A stretch of DNA of 64,000 nt from Ascocoryne sarcoides NRRL 50072. Lineage: Eukaryota > Ascomycota > Leotiomycetes > Helotiales > Gelatinodiscaceae. Both the position numbers and the translations under genes were made by a program. The stretch spans positions 751,774 through 815,773 of the forward strand of contig KB205944.1 in NCBI GenBank assembly GCA_000328965.1. The letters are read 5' to 3'. The notes under the pieces are model-generated. The model saw only the letters and a list, made by a program, of their open reading frames with translations, was not told where the DNA came from and ran no database searches. Shown here one piece after another: positions 1 through 10,727 of this stretch (its first letter is position 1; the number at the start of each line of letters is the position of its first letter).

Positions 1-310
1 CGGCAGCTAGCGTCTTCATGCTACATGGTACGACAATCATGCCGTCAGCGTGAAAGGAGCCACTGGAGATGCGCGCGGCCTGGTCATGGATGGAGTAGAC
101 GTGATCGGCGAGGGCGCGCACGTTCGTTGGCGTATAGTCCGTCTCGTATTTGATAGTGGCTTCAGCCCAGTGGCTGATGATGAGGTGCGTTTCCACGCCC
201 ATGCGACGGAGAGCGAGGAGCAGTTTGATGCCCACCATGGCGCCGGTTGCTCCCGTCATGGCAACGACGATGCGCTTTCGCTGTGAGATGTGGGATGTCT
301 CTGAGGCCAT
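1..310 (-). CDS. PAD1: Flavin prenyltransferase, UbiX/Pad1 family (5' part only, runs off the left edge)
   Basis: The reverse strand reads from an ATG at 310 without a stop to the window edge, giving about 103 residues. Near the N-terminus is the flavin-binding start of the family, VVAMTGATGA, followed by GIKLLLALRRMG and later SGSFHADGMIVVPCSMKTLA, which is the typical UbiX/Pad1 middle region. By family knowledge, the enzyme joins dimethylallyl phosphate to FMN to make prenylated FMN, the cofactor of UbiD/Fdc1 decarboxylases, often in mitochondria. The N-terminus here is short (MASETSHISQRKR) with no obvious long targeting peptide. The 3' end is missing only because the window ends. A UbiD/Fdc1-type gene could lie just outside to the left; this cannot be seen. 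Confidence 0.9.
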   Translation of the reverse strand, partial: MASETSHISQRKRIVVAMTGATGAMVGIKLLLALRRMGVETHLIISHWAEATIKYETDYTPTNVRALADHVYSIHDQAARISSGSFHADGMIVVPCSMKTLAA

Positions 311-1238
311 GGCAGATGAGAATGTTTTCTGTATGTGTTTTGGTGTATTTTGGTTTGGACTTTGGAGATCAAAAGGTTAGGTCACCGTATGGTTGTTGTA
401 AATCAATCTGTGATTCGGAATGGGTATCGACTCGATTAAGATTTGAAATGTTATTTGGTTTGACACAGCTTGCCGTTCATATGGGGTACATCTTTTATAT
501 ATCAGAGATGGCTCAAGACCGAAGATACGCTTTGTATTGCAAATAGAATATTGGTGGAGACTCATAAGCAAATCTGATCGAGTATATTTAAGCGCAGATA
601 CAACTGTATATTTACCGAAAGTGATTTATAGTTTTTATTATAATACTTGTAAGGAATCTTGTTATTTTGATGCTAATGAAGATTACTTAAGCGTCTTAAG
701 ACGTAGCTTTGAACCAATTTACTCTTATTTTATCCAAGTCTTAGTAGAATTGATCTGATAATAAAGCTTAGAGGATGCCAAATTATTACAAAAAAAAAGA
801 TGCGGTATATATATTTACAACGTCTTTTGTAACCTACCTTGTAAAGTCTGCAATCTAAAGATTATTTAGGGAAGTGAGATAGTATTGTCAAAGTCGGGGG
901 AAGTTAAAGGGTCACCAAGGAATACCTCGGTGTTGTCAACTGTAGAGGGCTGCTGGACTCCATATGGCATAATTAATTTTATGACGTCAAGTAGCCGAGG
1001 GCCGAGGGGGAACACTGCGGACGCGGTATGGAGCAGCAGAATCACCTAACAACTACCGAAGAGGGTTGTATACTTACTTTATGGTTATTGTTACAAAGAG
1101 GGGCAAGGGGTTTATAGAGATGGCAGAAGATTATTTCAAGACCGGAAATTCTGAAGATTTGATTCAGGTCAGAGAAAGACAAATAGTCAATCAATATATC
1201 ATATCTCTAACCTCATCACTGATCCCAACACCAGCAGA
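311..1238. other. Intergenic spacer, divergent between PAD1-like and tautomerase genes
   Basis: AT-rich stretch with many stops in all frames. It must contain the promoters of the leftward PAD1-like gene and the rightward tautomerase gene. I see no RNA gene, repeat array or convincing coding segment in it. Confidence 0.5.
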
Positions 1239-1904
1239 ATGCCATTCTACGAAGTCTACCACATCATCGACTTAACCGCCGAGCAAAAGTCGGCTCTTGC
1301 CAAAGCCTTTACTCATGCCCACTCTCGAAAGTTCACCACCCTTGAGCAGCTCGTCAATGTCCGTTTTAATTTTGCCAACGAGGACGTCTATGTGGGCGGC
1401 TATCCGCGACGCATCAACCGCATCTTCTGTAGTGTCAGACCAGGTGGTACTCGCACTCAGGAAGCATTCCAGGAGGCAAGCAATCTCTCTCCCAGTCAAA
1501 TTGTATAGATCTGTTTTTACTCTCGTCATTTACAACATTGTCTCTCTTCAGTAAACCAATCAACTCACCATGTACTAACTCATGACTTGCTCAGTTGTGC
1601 CATGAGATGGCCGAAGCCTGGGAAGAAATTGTGGGTACCGATGGCGACAAGAATCTCCGTGCTATCTTTATCTCCACCTCTCTCGTCGCTGGCATCGAAG
1701 TCGGACTCAATATCCCTACGGTAAGTTCAGACACCCTCAAGGTCCTACATAAACTCGGCTGATTATGCGGGGCTCATCTAGGCTGGTCAAGACCAGACAT
1801 GGGTCCAAGATAATAAGGTAACGTTCAAGCGCCTTGCCAATGCGGGTGATGAGGACTTTATCAATGTCATGAAGGAGCTCGAGAGTCGTCCCGAATTCAA
1901 GTAG
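1239..1904 (+). CDS. Tautomerase-superfamily protein (putative oxalocrotonate tautomerase, cis-CaaD-like)
   Basis: Three exons: 1239-1502, 1595-1720 and 1782-1904, giving 170 residues. The introns are GT-AG, in phase 0, and the first has a TACTAAC branch site. The protein starts MPFYEVYHI, so removal of Met would expose the catalytic N-terminal proline of the tautomerase superfamily. A histidine at residue 28 (THAHSRK) matches the cis-CaaD histidine, and arginines follow in SVRPGGTR. The second exon (LCHEMAEAWEEIVG) and the ending (ELESRPEFK) are typical of the fungal family (Pfam Tautomerase_3). These enzymes tautomerise or hydrate small unsaturated acids; the true substrate here is unknown. 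The context of a prenyl-FMN synthase and a dehydrogenase suggests catabolism of small acids, which is inference. Confidence 0.88.
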
Positions 1905-2286
1905 TTGTCGTGTGGAAGAAGTCCATGCAGCGAGTGGGAAATGTATATTTGTTCTGCTTGAAATTGTATCATGACATACTAACACCTATGTTATTCTAAT
2001 ACCTTCCAAGTGATAACTACTAATTATTATGTTTCATTCAATTAAGCTGGCTTTGTTGACGCAGACTTCAAGGTCACTTCCAGAGAAGTAAGTTTCCTGC
2101 AGTCCCAGCACACAAGTGTCGTATTCATTGTTCGTCAAATGCTATATAGGACTACTGACGTATTAAAATCATGCAACAGAAAAGCATCAAGGATTAAGTC
2201 TCTTGACTAGCTAGTGGTATTTATATAGTAAAAGACCAGCTGCGACCACTCTTCAATATCCAACTAAAGAACTCTCTAGCCTTCAG

Positions 2287-3360
2287 TTAATATGTTCCTG
2301 GCATTACTGCTAGCCTGCCGCCATCTGTCAACAGGACGTTTCCGTTCAGGAACCCCCCTGCATGGCTCGATAAATAAAGTACCGCGCCTGCCATATCTTC
2401 CTCAGTACCACCACGGGTTGCTGGAATGTAGCTCTTAGGGAAAGAATTTTCAGATGTAGGGACGGCACCATTAGGCATCAAGGGATTACTCATCTCTGAT
2501 GGATATACTATGATAAATTAGTATAGCTTATCACGTAAAGGTAATCTTGCAGCAAGTCATTTCTTCTATCTAATGACGTTACAAAGTCTCAGGAAGAAGA
2601 TGATAACAAGGTTGGGGCGGGGGAGGGGAGAGGGGAAAGCATCGGAGCTCCTTACGTCCCGGAGCAAGAATATTTGCCCTAATATTCCACTCAACCAAAA
2701 AGGTCGACAAACTCTTCATCATATGTGTCAATCCTGCTTTGGATGTACCGTATGCAAAACCCCCCAATGGACTTCTATTGAAAGCCCCAGCGCTACCCGT
2801 CCCAATCACCTGGCTCTTCTGCGTAACATTTCCCTTCTTATTCCCGGCATCCAAAAGTTCTAGGAAGGCGACTACAGAGTAGAAAGCTGCCGTGTTATTG
2901 ACCTCATAAGTCCGACTAAATTCCTCCATCGGAACCTTCCAGAAAACCTTGCAGACATCCGAGATTGTCGGATTCTTCAGCGCAGAATAACCACTGAGGT
3001 TTGGACCGCAGATCCCAGAGTTAGCAAATAGAACGTTGATGTAACCGGTCTCCTTTTGAATCTCGTCAACACATTCTTGGAGACTGCTCTGTTTTGTAAC
3101 ATCTCCAACAAGAGGAATGATATTAGGCGAGATCCTGGCAGCTAGAGAAAGTGGCTCCGAACGGCGACCAATAATGTAGACTTTGTCAGCGCCGTTGAGG
3201 GCGAGGGCCTTTGTAATCATAAGGCCAATACCTGCTTAGATCAGCTCTGTCCTGGCTTCTGATCCTGAGGATTATTTTACTCACCAGTACCTCCACCAGT
3301 CACTACTGCCACTAAACCATTCACGTTGAAAAGCGAAGCCGCTTTGAGAGAAGAACTCAT
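2287..3360 (-). CDS. Short-chain dehydrogenase/reductase (classical SDR)
   Basis: Three exons on the reverse strand: 3285-3360, 2656-3231 and 2287-2507, joined by GT-AG introns with matching phases, giving 290 residues. The cofactor-binding motif TGGGTGIG lies at residues 21-28 and the NSG motif at 96-98. The catalytic set is Ser172, Tyr186 and Lys190 (YGTSK). The splice into the last exon restores the classical APGLYPSEM segment, which supports the model strongly. The C-terminus carries the usual LTDGG motif. The family uses NAD(P)H to oxidise or reduce alcohols and ketones; many fungal relatives are annotated as 3-oxoacyl-ACP reductase-like, but the substrate is unknown. The start ATG at 3360 puts the Rossmann motif at a normal distance from the N-terminus. 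Confidence 0.92.
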
Positions 3361-4007
3361 AGTGCTGAATTGTTGAGTAGAAAGGAAGCAGTGTGTAGCT
3401 TAATATTCAAGATTACTACATGTTCTAATATATATAACCCACATTGGTTTCTATCGCTCCTGGCCGACTTGGTTGTTTCCGTCATGCCGATGTGACCACG
3501 GACTTAACCACGGAGGGTCACTGCCAGCCCCTGTGCATCTGCCATGTAGCCAGCATGTCCGCTTCCGTGCTCTCGTGCCCTTAAATAAACTATATGAGTC
3601 AGGAGATCAGCACTAGCTTGAATAAAACTTTTTCTAGTCATGGCTACTAACGGGTATTTTAGTTAAATCTGAAGTTTTATGAAGCTTGTCATTTCGGCTA
3701 ATTCAGGATAAGCGACATTGACTACAATTGAGACCAGTGAATGCGTAAGAATTACGCGAATAAGAGAAGGGGCTATAGCAACACTTTCTTGTAGAATCAT
3801 GGCAAATAAGAAGTAATGATGTGCTTTGCTGCGAGTACCTATTCCAAATACCATTTTAAGGACTTTTTTAAGATGAAGTCGTTAACAATTAATGCTTTAA
3901 ATCGAATATTTTTGCAATGAAAACACTGCAACTCTATAATATCCCAGCGTACTTAGAGCCATATCAATTCTTCTAGATTTTAGAAAGTGGGAATAGTCAA
4001 AAGACGA
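3361..4007. other. Intergenic spacer
   Basis: Upstream region of the SDR gene, including a TATATATAA-like run near 3430 at a plausible promoter distance on the reverse strand. The rest is AT-rich and without recognisable coding sequence. Confidence 0.4.
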
Positions 4008-4487
4008 TTAACTACCAACGCTGTCTTCTAAGAACTTTTGCAATGCCTGATTGTACTCTTCCGCCTTCTCCAACTGAACCCAATGCCCAGCATCAATAAC
4101 AGCTACCTTTAAGAAGCCAACCTCAACACTCTGCTCTATACTTTCAATCGCAGACGCAGGCAGGGCAACAGGGTTCTTGGCACCAACAATCAGTAAAACC
4201 TTCTTGCCCAACTTCTTGCCAAGTTTCCATCCCAGGAGATCCGGGGCGATGATGCCATAACCTAAGGAGGAGAAATGGGAGACTTGATTACGCCAGTCAT
4301 ACGCCGTTGAAGGAAACCCCCAGAGGAAGAGAATCGTCGGTATATTGGCTTTGGATGGGGTGAAATCAAAGGTTGAGTAGAGAATTGTACCTTCGGGAAA
4401 GACTTCATATATGTAGATCTCGTCATGATCGACCCGGTATCCGAGGTATAAGAACTCGTGTTCTGCAGCGGAGATAATGCAATTGTG
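4008..4487 (-). pseudogene. Alpha/beta hydrolase (epoxide-hydrolase-like) remnant with internal deletion
   Basis: One open frame on the reverse strand joins the N-terminal and C-terminal parts of an alpha/beta hydrolase. The first part reads ILFLWGFPSTAYDWRNQV and IIAPDLLGW, matching the oxyanion-hole and strand-4 region, but the usual HGFP histidine is tryptophan. It then passes directly into KLGKKLGKKVLLIVG and AGHWVQLEKAEEYNQAL, the strand-8/histidine end. The middle of the fold, with the nucleophile elbow and cap domain, is absent. An in-frame stop lies at 4488-4490 and no good start is visible, so an upstream exon may be lost or decayed. A catalytically active product is not expected. 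Confidence 0.75.
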
Positions 4488-4489
4488 CT

Positions 4490-6326
4490 AACCAGCCTCC
4501 TTATTCAGCTTAGGTAAAATGTACAAAATATTATTTCTCTTTCGATATATTCCCTTCTCAGCACACTTCGTCGCTAATAAAATCAGCTCTAGTTTATTTA
4601 AAAGCTGGAATTTTATATGCATGATAGCCTTTAGCGTTTAAATTCTTAAAATGGAAGGAGGCAAACAAGAATATTGGGTGCTATTAGAATACTCAGAGTC
4701 AACTTCAAAGCGTCTAGGTAACAGCTTATTGTAAGGAATTTAATTGGAACGGAGATAGAACCTAATCTCAGGATGGCCAAATGTTTGAGCATCGCCTAAC
4801 CTTTTTAATTTGGCTTCGCCTCCAACCTCGTCTCATTGAAGCACAAACAACTGCCTAATCTTGATTAACAATATCCGCAACTAGAGGTTTTATATTTTGT
4901 TTGGCAAGTCTCCCAAGGCCGAAGAAAGAGACATGCCTTTTTGAAACAAAGTATCGCAGGAAAACTCTAACAAGTCGTCAAAAGGCTCTATAATTCCTTT
5001 TGAAGAATAGTTTAGATACATTATTAGTCAATCAAGACACCCAGGACCAAATATGGCGAGCATAGATCAGAAAATTCCCACACCTAATTGCTGCAAGCAC
5101 TTGAGGCTTCACTTTGCAACCCACCAATGGTGGGTATTCTTCGCGTTAGAGCGCCACAGTTACAAAATCTAAAGTGTCTGGTTCAACCTTCGACCTTGGA
5201 TATTTAGAAAGGTTAGAGTAGATGAGATTAATACTCCGGTTAGCCTAAAAGAAATAGCAAATAGCCAAAATCGACGATCGATCAGAAGTTTTAAAAAGCC
5301 TACATTATATTCAAAGGCAACCTCGAAGAAAGACGATAGTAGAGAACCATAATATGAATTATCGAGTACTCACGATGTCTAGCTGAGTTGGGGAACGGAG
5401 GTTCACTTACTGAATCTAAGATCACCAGGTCACTACTATTGAAGAATTAGAGTAATAATTGTCTGGTTGCATCGATCCCACCTAGAACCGAGTGTGTTGT
5501 TTCGCCTGTGCTGAGCTAGCTCAATTAGCTAGAGCATACTTGCAAGACTCCCATTTTATATTGTTTGTCGGATTTATATAATACACACCCACCTGCGAAA
5601 ATGTTGAGTGGATGAACGTCGGTTTGAATTGAGTTTGACATACTAGACAGCTCAAAGACTGGACAAATACATAGGAGCAGAGCAATACTTTGATCTCTAT
5701 AACAGGAAAAAATTGGGATCGTGACAAGGTCCAGTGGTATGACCGCCCCAATACTGGATGAACAAATGTGTAAATGCTCAACCGTCCATCTAATTTATTT
5801 TAAGATACGCTGATGGAACATTGCAATTTCTAACTTATCTGCAGAAGAAGCTAGAGTTTATATAAGAAATATTGGATGATCTGAAAAATGTATCTTCTCT
5901 AGTGTTATGAAGGCAATACTTTAGTGATTCCTGGAAGCTAAGCTCTCTTCAAGGAGGCTACATCACAGAGAGTCAGAATTGCCAATATGGTCTTACCCAT
6001 AACGCGGAATCTCTTGATCGGAGGCTCGTAGATGGGCACTGGCATTTTGCTTCCAACGTGGCCGTCCGTTCTTCCTGATGTTTGTTTGTAGATAATGGAC
6101 ATGCTGGAAACAATGTATGTACCCAGCCCTATGTGCGCTTAGAGTAGAAGAAAGAATAACAATCGCCCGGAGAAGAAGAGCAATCCCTGATCTCCTTATT
6201 CTTGTCATTTAGCAGCTTCTTTGCTGATTCATCCCATAAGGATCCTGATGTCACAACAGTTCAAACTTTTGACTGTGACTAAGTTTGAAATTTGCATAAA
6301 TTCTCGTACACATAGAATGGCCGCTG
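4490..6326. other. AT-rich, gene-poor interval
   Basis: About 1.8 kb with dense stops in all frames and visibly low GC. I recognise no gene, transposon ends or tandem array. It might be decayed repeat sequence, but I cannot show that from the sequence alone. Confidence 0.4.
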
Positions 6327-7069
6327 TCAAAAGTCCTGAATCCCAGTATCCCCACCTGTCCCCTCAGCCGCTTTCTCCTCGTCATCAACCCACTCCGGCT
6401 CCTCCTCGTCGAACCATTTCTCCTCATTCTCCCGCCTCTCAACTTCATCCCATTCTTCATTCTCATCCACAGCCCTGTAATCAAAGTCCTCATCCTCGCC
6501 CCTTAGAAATTTCAACGTCATCTCAAATTTCCACCGGTCAACTCCCTCCTCCTTGCTCTTGGGAACCTCGTCATCTTCTTCCGGTAAGATCTCTCCGCTC
6601 GTGCCTCTTGCATATGTGACAAAGGGTACACTTGCTTCAATTTCGGGTGCTATCGAAGCACTGGAAGGATCAGACTGTTGAGCTAGGGCAGCGAGTTTAG
6701 CTTCAGAGCGATAGAGATCTGCTTCCAATACGCCGGAATAGCCCTTCTTCTTTCCTTCGGCTTCTCTCTCAGCTGCGGACTGGAAGCGTCGGATACAGCG
6801 ATCATAGAGGAGAGGGTCTGTATTTTGGTCAGTTTTAGGATCGGAAATGTAGTTCTGGGAATGCAACCTGTTAGCTCAAGGTCTGGGGACGTGAAATATG
6901 AGGGATTGCGGTCGAGGTAGAGTTTTCGGCGATTTTTAATGCGTATTCTCTCTCTTCTTTCAGCCTCTGTGTTTGGGTCCACCTGTTGAGTGAAGGGTGC
7001 ATCTTCGATGTGTGGCATTTGTGTGTTATTTCGAGATGTGTCAGGTGGCAAAGGCGAGGACGAGGTCAT
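6327..7069 (-). CDS. CCDC97-like protein (CCD97/DUF2052 C-terminal domain)
   Basis: Two exons, 6868-7069 and 6327-6817, with a 50-nt intron (donor GTTGCA, CTGAC branch), giving 230 residues. The splice recreates SPDLELTDPLLYDRCIRRFQ. The C-terminal half has the family signature FLRGEDEDFDYRAVDENEEW and then WFDEEEPEW, an acidic conserved block found in CCDC97 homologues, which associate with the spliceosome in animals. The N-terminal half contains a basic NRRKLYLDRNPSYF segment. The protein is hydrophilic without membrane segments. It is divergently oriented to the phosphatase gene at 7388. A role in splicing is from family knowledge, not visible here. Confidence 0.85.
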
Positions 7070-7387
7070 TTAATTTGACCAAAGCCGTGGAGATACGTTA
7101 ATAGCGTTTTAATACTCTAGGTCGGCACTCTACAAACTTGGAACGAAAATAATTATCCAGTCAAAGATGTAATGCGAATAGATACATGTTGGGGATGAAA
7201 TACGGGGATGTGACTTGAGCTGCTCGGAGCAAGAGATTTGATAGACGATGCTTTGTTGTGATTCGTCAAGCTGGTATCGGAGCTCGTAGCCTCGGCAGGA
7301 ATTTAGCCAGCTCTCGAGGTTTCGAGTTGATATCTCTTATCCTTCAACACCGAAAGAATATTGTCAAAAACTTCTCAATTTTTAGGC
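7070..7387. promoter_or_regulatory. Shared divergent promoter region
   Basis: A 318-bp gap separates the start codons of the leftward CCDC97-like gene and the rightward phosphatase gene, so both promoters must fit here. I see no clear TATA box or named binding site. Confidence 0.4.
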
Positions 7388-8354
7388 ATGGGATCGTCTT
7401 CTGATGCTGCTAAGGAGGTCTCATTAGAGGCTCCTTTTATTGAGGTTGCTGGGATACCCAACTTCCGGGATCTTGGAGGATACCCTGTTTCCTCTTCACC
7501 TGACCTCTCTATTAAGAGGGAAGTTATATATCGATGTGCAGAGCCCTCTAAAGTCACCAAAGACGGCATCACGACGATGCAAAGATTAGGCATCACTCAT
7601 ATCTATGATTTGAGATCAATCCCTGAAATCAAACGTAGCGAAGATGCAGGTCGAGGGGCAATAGTAGAGTGGGACGGGTGCGAGAGAGTTTTTGCACCCG
7701 TGTTTAGGGATGAGGACTATAGCCCTGAGGCTCTTGCTCTTAGACTTACTGATTACGCCTCTGCTGATGTGGATGTGAGTGGTATTCTGTTGAAAGGGAT
7801 GCAAGCTAATTGAAGCTAGGGATTTACACGTGCCTACACGGACATATTGAATAATGCTCCAACTTCCTACAGAATCATTCTGCTGCATCTCGCATATGAA
7901 CCGGAGAAGCCTTTAATTGTTCACTGTACCGCAGGAAAAGACCGAACAGGAGTTATTTGTGCCTTAGTCTTATCTCTGTGTGGAGTGAGTGATGATGTGG
8001 TTGCTCATGAGTACTCCCTCACCGACGTTGGACTCACGGTCGAGTGGAAGCAACAAGTCATTGAGCATTTAATGGACAATCCGGCTCTGAAGGGGAATAT
8101 GGATGGAGCTTGGAATATGGTCTCGTCGAAGTGGGTCTCCTGTGTATAGTCGTTCTCAAGTCACAGATGCTAATCTGGTATCCAGAGCCGTAAATATGTC
8201 GAGGACATTGAAAATGATAAGAGAGAAGTATGGAGGGCCGGAAGGATACGTTATTGAGAAGTGTGGCCTCACCATTGAGGAGGTTGAAAAGATTAGGAAG
8301 AATTTGATCGTCGAGAATCCCGCTATGCATGTCAAGATCCCTCAGTCCCTATAA
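7388..8354 (+). CDS. Protein tyrosine phosphatase, Y_phosphatase3 (Tyr/Ser phosphatase) family
   Basis: Three exons: 7388-7774, 7820-8130 and 8186-8354, giving 288 residues. Introns are short GT-AG with consistent phases. The N-terminal motif IPNFRDLGGYPV is the classic family start. The phosphatase loop HCTAGKDRTG has its nucleophile at Cys165 and Arg171 follows in the CX5R pattern. The C-terminal REKYGGPEGYVIEKCGLT segment is also typical. The first ATG in frame is at 7388; upstream codons in frame lack an ATG. The family dephosphorylates tyrosine, serine or phosphoinositide substrates; which one applies is not known. No targeting signal is seen. Confidence 0.92.
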
Positions 8355-8746
8355 AATTGCTGTATATATGAAGATAAGATATCAAATTTATAGCAAAGAA
8401 GTATCTCTGAACTAAGGCATCTCATATATTTATTTCTCTGCCCAGTTGAGGGTAGATGAACGGATCTCATATAACAAAGATCAAAGCCTTATATACTCAG
8501 CTACCCCAAGGCAAGGAAGAGTTTGATTTAGTCGATTTACTGGCCCAAACTTGCCTCGGCGCGGCCTGCCAATAAATGTGGGACTTATTGTTAGCGGCTC
8601 GTGACCGAGCTAGCCCTAGCTTACTTCCTTAGCGCCATTTCGTTGAGACGAGATTTTCCGACTCTATCTCCACCGCACTATTTCCCCCAACCATCCTTCA
8701 TTCTTCCTCCACAATTGTGTCCCAACCTTGACTGGCTGGACCAACA
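8355..8746. other. Intergenic spacer between phosphatase and mS45 genes
   Basis: Holds the 3' end of the phosphatase transcript and the promoter of the ribosomal protein gene. The last 150 bp are rich in C and T, as in many fungal leaders. Confidence 0.4.
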
Positions 8747-10057
8747 ATGCCTCTTTCTCTACGATGTTCTTCAACACTTCCTCTGGCGTCTTGTGCGAAA
8801 CAATTGTGTAAGGTTCAACCCTATTCACATTCCTTTTCCACCACCCGTCGAAATGATGTCCCAAGGCCAACTCGGGCTCGACGCGCGATGTACAGATGGC
8901 TTGAGGACCAGGGGAGGAACTTTGTTGATCCATTACCCGGTTCAACCAACTACCTGAGCGCCTATAACGCTGCTGGAAAGTTGACCAGACTCGAGGAGGC
9001 AGAGGAAGAGAAGCGTAAGAAAGAAGAGGAGAAAGCCAAATCCGAAGGGAGAAAACTTTCCGAAATTAAAAAGGAGGCAGACGAGTCGAATCGATCGCAG
9101 ATAGACGTGACGCTGCCACCAGAGTCGAAGAGGGATTTACAACCGTATCCATTGAATCCCAGTTTTGTAAGCCAGCCAGTGTTGAGCGAAGAATTACGCG
9201 AGGAAATCTGGAAGAGAGTTATGAAAGAAGGCATGTCTGTCCGAGAGGTCAGCGCACAGCTTCAGGTTGAGATGAGCCGAGTAGGAGCAGTCGTCAGGCT
9301 CAAGGAGGTGGAAAAGGAATGGGAGCGAATTGTAAGTTGACCACCATTCTTTTCCTCTTCCAACAACTTTATGATGATATATAAAAAAATCGATTAGTCT
9401 TTAAGACAAACTACATGGTTACAAAACTTACGCATGCGAGCCTCTCTGAAAGTTCTTCATATATATAACGTTACTTGTTCGATTGGTTTCAAGAGTCTCT
9501 GCTAACTTCTGATTCTAAAGGGAAAACCGCTCGCCAGACCATACCATGAAGCAGTTATTGGCATGCTACCTACTACCCCCTTCGACCCGAACGGAAAAGT
9601 TATAGCCCACGAGTCTATCAATGATCTTCCAGTTCATAGAAGGACAGGGCAACAAATATTCCATCCTACCTCAGAATCTAGGCATTTCACGCGTGCAGAC
9701 GCTGCAAAGGTCTTTGATGAGAAATTGCTTCCAGCAGATGACCGGATTCCACATCCTGAGCTGGCAATAATGTATAAAGAGCAAAAAGAGGGTCTTTCGC
9801 ATGAGGAGCGAGAGGCTAGATTACAGGCAAGGGAAAAGAAGGCCAGCAAGAAATCGGGACCAGAGTATCAGCGGGCAAAGCAGGAGGCTACTGTCCAAAG
9901 GGTCAATACGGCGAGATGGGAATTTCGGATAACGCAGATCAATGTTGATGATGCCGGAAAGGACGGAAGGGGATTCAAGGGCACTGGATGGAGATACGGT
10001 GTTCCACATATGGACAGGAGCAGAGGGCAGGTCAAGATCCCTACTAGCGTTGAATGA
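8747..10057 (+). CDS. MRPS35: Mitochondrial small ribosomal subunit protein mS45 (Mrps35/Bot1p)
   Basis: Two exons, 8747-9331 and 9521-10057, separated by a 189-nt GT-AG intron in phase 0, giving 373 residues. The N-terminus is basic and serine-rich with an FSTTRR-type cleavage site, as in mitochondrial presequences. PTRARRAMYRWLEDQGRNF opens the Bot1p domain (Pfam PF12298). A charged region rich in E and K follows, then the conserved segment VREVSAQLQVEMSRVGAVVRL and, after the intron, GKPLARPYHEAVIGML. The C-terminus ends with RFGT-type sequence (GTGWRYGVPHMDRSRGQ). This is a fungal-specific mitoribosome component; in fission yeast Bot1p affects mitochondrial translation and respiration. 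Confidence 0.93.
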
Positions 10058-10727
10058 TGGATGTAACGATATACTGTATATGCATAGCGGGAGTTGATAT
10101 GGGTTGACGCAATATTTTAGGCGTCTGGACTGGATGTATTCTATGTACCACTGTACAAGAGCGATACCACATACAATGAAGATGAAGAGAAGACTTTAAA
10201 TCCCAACTTTGACTGTAATGTCAATACACTTTGTCCCGAACGAAATTTATTTATTTTTGGAAATAGCATTGCCGCTCCAAGCTTCGAGTGTAGCAGTAAA
10301 AACTCTCTATGGGCTAGTCTCATACCCACATGAAATAAAGCGAGGACAATCTCTGTTCTGGCTTGCAAAAGTGAAGTATCTACATCTATTACATCAAGAC
10401 TTCTACCGGCTAGAACCATTCTCTTCCGAACCCGCATGAGACCTCGTACAATTACCATATGACCACATTTCTCCGGTCACTAATTCACACGGGTATAATC
10501 ACAAAGCCGAGCAATCTGAGACGAGCACCTGCGGTTTGTGGTGCAGATTACTCCTTAGAGTAACATAAAAGAATCGATTTCCATACGTCTCTAACCATGC
10601 ATCGCGATACTGATCAATGACCAAAGGCCACAGCCGCCCAAATCCACATGATAACGCCAGCCAGCCTACCCTATGCAACCGAGTGAAAGCAAAGACTCCA
10701 TGCCGCTAGCGTATAAAATGATTTTAT
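10058..10727. other. Convergent intergenic spacer
   Basis: Lies between the 3' ends of the mS45 gene and the NC2-beta gene. It contains AT-rich stretches suitable for transcript ends. No gene is supported. Confidence 0.4.

Noticed and set aside
1272..1529. Long reverse-strand frame over the tautomerase gene
   Set aside because: Shadow of the well-supported plus-strand exon.
5514..5560. tRNA-like stretch AGCTCAATTAGCTAGAGC with a TTGCAAG loop
   Set aside because: The D-arm resembles a tRNA, but no paired anticodon stem, T-arm or acceptor stem can be formed around it.
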